A DNA stretch of 64,000 nt, taken from the NCBI GenBank assembly GCA_023138975.1, contig JAGLON010000005.1, forward strand, positions 1-64,000. The letters are read 5' to 3'. Below the pieces are notes generated by a model, which worked only from the letters and a program-made list of their open reading frames with translations, was not told the origin of the DNA and did no database searches. A program made the position numbers and the translations under genes. This DNA comes from Candidatus Zixiibacteriota bacterium (GTDB lineage Bacteria > Zixibacteria > MSB-5A5 > GN15 > JAAZOE01). This document shows positions 59,974 to 64,000 of the stretch, piece by piece (position 1 is the stretch's first letter; each line of letters begins with the position of its first letter).

Positions 59974-61118
59974 CACTTCACCTCCAGTATTTTCTTGAAT
60001 ATATCAACCGGGTTAAGTACTTCGCCGTCATAACGGTTGAGTTGCTCAACCTTACAGTGACGAGGCGCAATCCGTCTGACTTCATTCACCAGTTGGCCCA
60101 TATTGAGTTCAACGACGAGTACTTTCTTGGCATGAGCCAGATGCTCTCTGATATGTTCGTCAGCAAACGGCCAGATAGTAATTGGACGAATAAGCCCGGC
60201 CCGGATACGTTTTTCGCGAGCCATGTGAACTGCCTGACGGGCAGCCCGCGCAGTGGTACCATAGGCCAAAACGCAGATGCTGGCATCTTCGGTCATCTCC
60301 GTATCAATCTGTACGATTTCATCGTAGAAACGGGAAATCTTGTAATACAGTTTATCCAATTTCCGCTTAATCTCACTAATCTTCGCTGTCGGGAAACCCT
60401 CAGAATCATGAGTCAAACCAGTCATATGGTAACGGTATCCGTCGCCAACTGCGGCCATTGGAGAAACCAAGTTGGGAGTCACCTCAAAGTGATGATACCA
60501 TTCGGAAGGTACATCCGGTTTTTCCCTGCTGATTACTTCAAGCTCGCCTTCTTCAGGCACAGTTATTACTTCTCGCATATGCCCGAGTACTTCGTCACCT
60601 AAGAGAGTAACGGGAGTACGGAACCTTTCGGAGAAGTTAAAGGCCTTGACTGTCTGCTCAAAACACTCGCGCACTGAAGCGGGCGCTACAACAATGGCAT
60701 TGTAATCACCGTGCGGACCCCAGCGGGCCTGCATGGTATCGGCCTGGCCGATTTTGGTAGGTAGTCCCGTTGATGGACCTCCGCGCTGTACGTTAACAAT
60801 AACACATGGGACTTCAGTCATGTACGCATATCCAATATTTTCCTGCATAAGCGAATAACCGGGTCCGCTTGTTGCGGTCATAGATTTTAATCCCGCGGCA
60901 GAAGCTCCGATAATGGCTGCCATTGAGCCAATCTCGTCTTCCATCTGAATAAAACGTCCGCCGTATTTGGGAAGCATACGCGCCATACCTTCGGCAATTT
61001 CGGTCGAAGGTGTAATCGGATATCCGCCGAAAAAGCGGCACCCGGAGTAGATAGCGCCATGCGCACAGGCTTCATTACCCTGCATTAGAACCCGAGCGGA
61101 TGTATTGCTACTTGGCAT
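59973..61118 (-). CDS. korA: 2-oxoacid:ferredoxin oxidoreductase alpha subunit
   Basis: 381 residues. GNEACAHGAIYSGCRFFGGY, PITPSTEIAEGMARML and MEDEIGSMAAIIGASAAGLK, then MTATSGPGYSLMQENIGYAY, all alpha-subunit signatures. Together with korB, korC and the ferredoxin korD it forms a four-gene KorDABC oxidoreductase that converts 2-oxoglutarate and CoA to succinyl-CoA and CO2 with reduced ferredoxin, reversibly. AAGGATGG precedes the ATG. Confidence 0.95.
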   Translation of the reverse strand: MPSSNTSARVLMQGNEACAHGAIYSGCRFFGGYPITPSTEIAEGMARMLPKYGGRFIQMEDEIGSMAAIIGASAAGLKSMTATSGPGYSLMQENIGYAYMTEVPCVIVNVQRGGPSTGLPTKIGQADTMQARWGPHGDYNAIVVAPASVRECFEQTVKAFNFSERFRTPVTLLGDEVLGHMREVITVPEEGELEVISREKPDVPSEWYHHFEVTPNLVSPMAAVGDGYRYHMTGLTHDSEGFPTAKISEIKRKLDKLYYKISRFYDEIVQIDTEMTEDASICVLAYGTTARAARQAVHMAREKRIRAGLIRPITIWPFADEHIREHLAHAKKVLVVELNMGQLVNEVRRIAPRHCKVEQLNRYDGEVLNPVDIFKKILEVK

Positions 61119-61128
61119 ATTACCATCC

Positions 61129-61407
61129 TTACTTGTAGTTCGAGGTTATAACAAAATCGGGACAATGCAACCAGCAAATCGCGCACTGTGTACATTCTTC
61201 CGGCCTAGCCAGCATCGGTTTCCCGTCACGGTCAGGCTCAAACACGTCCTGCGGGCAAAAGGCAATGCAGATATTGCACGCCTTGCACCAGTGCAAATAC
61301 AGGTTTAGTGGGGGTAAGCCTTTACCTTCCTGAAAAGAATACCTGATTTTCCTAGGCTTTTTCTCCTTTTCAGTTTTTGCCTTACCAGCCGTTTTTTCCT
61401 CAGCCAT
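61129..61407 (-). CDS. korD: 2-oxoacid:ferredoxin oxidoreductase delta subunit, 2[4Fe-4S] ferredoxin
   Basis: 92 residues. A basic Lys-rich leader precedes two [4Fe-4S] motifs: WCKACNICIAFCPQDVF and CTQCAICWLHCPDFVI. It relays electrons from KorB. AGGAG precedes the ATG; 10 bases to korA. Confidence 0.95.
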   Translation of the reverse strand: MAEEKTAGKAKTEKEKKPRKIRYSFQEGKGLPPLNLYLHWCKACNICIAFCPQDVFEPDRDGKPMLARPEECTQCAICWLHCPDFVITSNYK

Positions 61408-61436
61408 GATGTTCTCCTAGCAGATCACTGCAGAAT

Positions 61437-62375
61437 TTATTTCTTTTTAGCTTTAGTTGACCGTTTAGTTTTTGTCTTTTTTACGGTCCCCTTTTTAGCC
61501 TTCATCTCTTTCAGTTTTTCGGTCATTAGGGCCGGAAGCTCCAGTGGTGAAGTTGCTACCGGAATGCCCGCCTTATTCAGCGCTTTTACCTTATCAGCCG
61601 CCGTACCGGAGCTGCCGGATATAATCGCGCCGGCGTGTCCCATACGTTTTCCGGGAGGAGCGGTGCGTCCCGCGATAAAGCCAACAACCGGTTTGGTCAT
61701 TTTCTTCTTCACGAACATGGCCGCGTCTTCTTCATCGGAGCCGCCGATTTCACCAATCATAACCACGCCTTTAGTGGAACGATCGTTTTCAAAAGCGGTC
61801 AGAACGTCGATAAAGTTAGTGCCTATAATCTGGTCACCGCCGATACCGATACAGGTTGATTGTCCCATACCGCCAGAGGTTAAGGCAAAGATGACCTCGT
61901 AAGTCAAGGTGCCGCTGCGGGAAACAACACCGATATTTCCGCGTTTGCAAATGTTACCCGGTATAATACCGACTTTGGAAAGCTCCGGAGAAATCAGTCC
62001 GGGGCAATTCGGGCCGATCAGACGCACGCCACGATGCTTAATATAGTGATATATCTTCATCATGTCGTTGGCCGGAACGCCTTCTGTAATACAAATCACG
62101 GTTTTAATGCCCGCGTCAACCGCTTCATAAATTGAATCAGAGGCAAACGCCGGGGGTACATAAATCACCGAAGTGTTGGCTTTAGTTTTGGCCACTGCGT
62201 CGGCAACATTGTTAAACACCGGAATACCGGCTACTTTGGTACCGCCTTTGCCCGGAGTCACTCCGGCGACAACATTGGTACCGTATTTCTTCATCTCCTT
62301 GGCGTGGAAGGACCCGTCACGGCCGGTAATTCCCTGTACCAGGAGTTTTGTCTTTTTGTTTATGAAAATCGCCAT
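61437..62375 (-). CDS. sucD: Succinyl-CoA synthetase alpha subunit
   Basis: 312 residues, about 20 more than usual because of a Lys/Thr-rich C-terminal tail ([20 protein letters not shown]). [48 protein letters not shown] and [18 protein letters not shown] with the phosphorylated His. Converts succinyl-CoA to succinate with nucleotide phosphorylation. GGGAGG upstream of the ATG. Between sucC and korD. Confidence 0.96.
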   Translation of the reverse strand: MAIFINKKTKLLVQGITGRDGSFHAKEMKKYGTNVVAGVTPGKGGTKVAGIPVFNNVADAVAKTKANTSVIYVPPAFASDSIYEAVDAGIKTVICITEGVPANDMMKIYHYIKHRGVRLIGPNCPGLISPELSKVGIIPGNICKRGNIGVVSRSGTLTYEVIFALTSGGMGQSTCIGIGGDQIIGTNFIDVLTAFENDRSTKGVVMIGEIGGSDEEDAAMFVKKKMTKPVVGFIAGRTAPPGKRMGHAGAIISGSSGTAADKVKALNKAGIPVATSPLELPALMTEKLKEMKAKKGTVKKTKTKRSTKAKKK

Positions 62376-62385
62376 AACTTCCTCC

Positions 62386-63528
62386 CTACTCCTCGTTCAG
62401 ACCAGCCAGTTTAATTGCTTTCTTGACGACCTCATCAAGAGTCGGTGCTGTTGGCAGACTAATTTCTTTCATTATCTTTCGAGCTTTAGCTTCATTCGTA
62501 CCGGTTAATCGAGTCACTATCGGGATTTCCGGATTCAGTTCTTTGACCGCCGCTACAATACCGCTCGCGACATCATCACAGCGAGTGATTCCGCCGAAAA
62601 TATTTATAAGAACCGCTTTCACATTCGGATCGCCTAAAATAATCCGCATAGCATTGAGTACTTTTTCCGGATTCGACGAGCCGCCGATATCCAGGAAGTT
62701 GGCCGGGTCGCCGCCATAGTGCTTGACCAAATCCATTGTCGCCATCGCCAATCCAGCGCCGTTTACAATGCAACCGATATTGCCATCGAGTTTGATAAAG
62801 GTCAAACCAGCTTTTTTGGCTTCGATTTCGGACGGGTCTTCAGCGCTCAAGTCGCGCATCTGTTCAATCTCCGGCTGACGGAATAAACCATTGTCGTCAA
62901 TATTAACCTTGCCATCAATCGCGATAACCTGATTAATCGGGGTCGTGATGAGCGGATTGATTTCTACCAGAGAAGCATCAACATTCCAGAAGACATCATA
63001 TAGTTTGAGGATGATATCGGTGACCTGACGAACCAGTTTGATATCGCGGAAAACCTTATAGGCCAAATTGCGCGCTTCAAAAGGACGCAGTCCAACACGA
63101 GGATTGACCGCCAGCTTATGAATCTTTTCCGGGGTTTTGTCCGCGACTTCTTCAATATCAATGCCGCCGGCCGCGGAAATCATTATCACCGGGCATTTGG
63201 TTACTCGGTCGAGAATAATACCGAGATAAGTTTCCGACGTGATTTCTACTGCTTCGGTAATCAAGACTTTATTGACCGGAAGCCCTTTGATATCCATGCC
63301 CAGAATCCTCTGCGCCCAGATTTTCGCGGCTTCCAGATTTTCGGCGTACTTTACGCCTCCGGCTTTACCTCGGCCGCCGACATGAACCTGCGCCTTGACC
63401 ATTACCGGCCGATTGATCTCATCGGCGATTGCAACCGCTTCCTGTACCGTGGTGGCAACTTTACCCGGAGGCACCGGCATACCAACTGCCTGAAAAAGCT
63501 CCTTTGCCTGATACTCATGAATCTTCAT
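62386..63528 (-). CDS. sucC: Succinyl-CoA synthetase beta subunit
   Basis: 380 residues. ATP-grasp N-terminus [60 protein letters not shown], then [20 protein letters not shown] and [19 protein letters not shown]. First intact gene of the TCA operon, preceded by GGAGC. 10 bases to sucD. Confidence 0.96.
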   Translation of the reverse strand: MKIHEYQAKELFQAVGMPVPPGKVATTVQEAVAIADEINRPVMVKAQVHVGGRGKAGGVKYAENLEAAKIWAQRILGMDIKGLPVNKVLITEAVEITSETYLGIILDRVTKCPVIMISAAGGIDIEEVADKTPEKIHKLAVNPRVGLRPFEARNLAYKVFRDIKLVRQVTDIILKLYDVFWNVDASLVEINPLITTPINQVIAIDGKVNIDDNGLFRQPEIEQMRDLSAEDPSEIEAKKAGLTFIKLDGNIGCIVNGAGLAMATMDLVKHYGGDPANFLDIGGSSNPEKVLNAMRIILGDPNVKAVLINIFGGITRCDDVASGIVAAVKELNPEIPIVTRLTGTNEAKARKIMKEISLPTAPTLDEVVKKAIKLAGLNEE

Positions 63529-63565
63529 TAATCAGCTCCATTAAGTTAATGTATCTGCAATTATT

Positions 63566-64000
63566 TTAACTTTTATCTAAATATTCCCTGGCATGGCGCT
63601 CCAATAGTTCCGGCGTATTGTCGTCGGGATTATCAAGCACCTGTTCCATTAAATAATCTACTATTTCCCCAATAAGCGGTGACTCATTGAGATTGAACAT
63701 ATCTATCAAATCTTTTCCGTTTATTTTCAAATCCGAGCGTCCAAACGGAGCTTTGCTCTCTATTTCCTCAGCGATTCTAACTTCCATTTCATCGATATCA
63801 TCGGTTGTTCCCCCCATCCCCTGGGCAATAACATCGGCTCTGCGCAAGTTTAACAAATCTGGAATTAATCGCTGCCCAATACGCCGGATAAATCGGCGCA
63901 GACCTTTTGGACCGACCTCGCTGGTGAACATATGCCGTTCTACCAGTAAAGAAACATCGTGGATAATTTCATTGGAATAGCGCAGTCGTTTGAGGACTTT
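63566..64000 (-). CDS. cca: C-terminal part of a CCA tRNA nucleotidyltransferase-like protein, 5' end outside the window
   Basis: The frame is open from the right window edge to the stop at 63566-63568 (144 codons). It reads LKRLRYSNEIIHDVSLLVER then HMF, FIRRIGQRLIPDLLNLRRAD, SDLKINGKDLIDMFNLNESP and LIGEIVDYLMEQVLDNPDDN, matching the HD-associated and C-terminal arm regions of bacterial CCA-adding enzymes. The catalytic nucleotidyltransferase domain lies beyond the edge. Its stop is 37 bases before sucC, so it may be the first member of the TCA operon or simply lie ahead of it. Confidence 0.8.
   Translation of the reverse strand, partial: KVLKRLRYSNEIIHDVSLLVERHMFTSEVGPKGLRRFIRRIGQRLIPDLLNLRRADVIAQGMGGTTDDIDEMEVRIAEEIESKAPFGRSDLKINGKDLIDMFNLNESPLIGEIVDYLMEQVLDNPDDNTPELLERHAREYLDKS

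Overview
The window looks like a chromosomal segment from an uncultured member of the FCB group, most likely candidate phylum Zixibacteria or a close relative. This is inferred from gene content: dockerin-type repeats of the form GDAVYLVNFTFKGG, secreted proteins ending in FlgD/Por-like C-terminal domains (NFPNPFNP...), several ExbD/TonB sets, System I cytochrome c maturation with a Cys-type CcmE, and ferredoxin-dependent 2-oxoacid oxidation. No rRNA, tRNA, CRISPR array or phage module was seen. The taxonomy cannot be proven from this window.

Layout. 1-1.6 kb: two secreted cohesin-like proteins (one runs off the left edge). 1.6-7.2 kb: a divergent Lon protease, then a Ski2-type helicase with a zinc-ribbon partner behind a promoter carrying a LexA-like palindrome. 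7.5-20.3 kb: a large envelope-energisation region read leftwards, with TPR protein, membrane protein, ExbB, two ExbD, TonB, then two mini membrane proteins, two more ExbD, TonB, a lipoprotein and a TonB-C protein, plus a secreted triple TonB-C-like protein upstream. 20.4-23.1 kb: cupredoxin, TrmO and an orphan HsdR_N-type nuclease in a repeat-rich island. 23.4-27.3 kb: a cobalamin riboswitch controlling a BtuB-like receptor and a beta-propeller/dockerin protein that resembles BtuG. 27.3-33.3 kb: a lipoprotein, then ccmF-E-D-C-B-A. 33.5-43.8 kb: beta-helix surface protein, tandem signal peptidases, RseP, Dxr, a cyclophilin, a lipoprotein, a TPR protein and a TauE/SafE transporter. 44.6-50.5 kb: Hsp20, then a rightward set of 3-hydroxyacyl-CoA dehydrogenase, acetate kinase and the two Nfn subunits. 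50.5-54.6 kb: a dense repeat island holding a DUF559 nuclease bracketed by inverted GC-rich palindromes and an FG-GAP protein flanked by ~200-bp direct repeats. 54.6-64 kb: a leftward TCA-cycle operon: (cca), sucC, sucD, korD, korA, korB, korC, ndk, a LarA-like gene, mdh, icd.

How it fits together. The TCA operon makes reduced ferredoxin through 2-oxoglutarate:ferredoxin oxidoreductase, and the Nfn pair can exchange those electrons with NAD(P)H. The TonB/ExbB/ExbD machinery would energise outer-membrane receptors such as the riboswitch-controlled BtuB. The Ccm genes imply c-type cytochromes and respiration. Sequences resembling TTGACA-N17-TAnnnT occur upstream of several genes, so a sigma70-like promoter consensus seems to apply.

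Best leads: (1) the riboswitch-btuB-propeller/dockerin operon; (2) Lon with altered Walker A, Walker B and pore-loop residues but an intact Ser-Lys dyad; (3) a LarA-family protein with all pincer and catalytic residues embedded in a TCA operon; (4) the DUF559 nuclease embedded in its own repeat; (5) the LexA-like operator exactly between -35 and -10 of the helicase operon. All calls come from reading the sequence without database searches.
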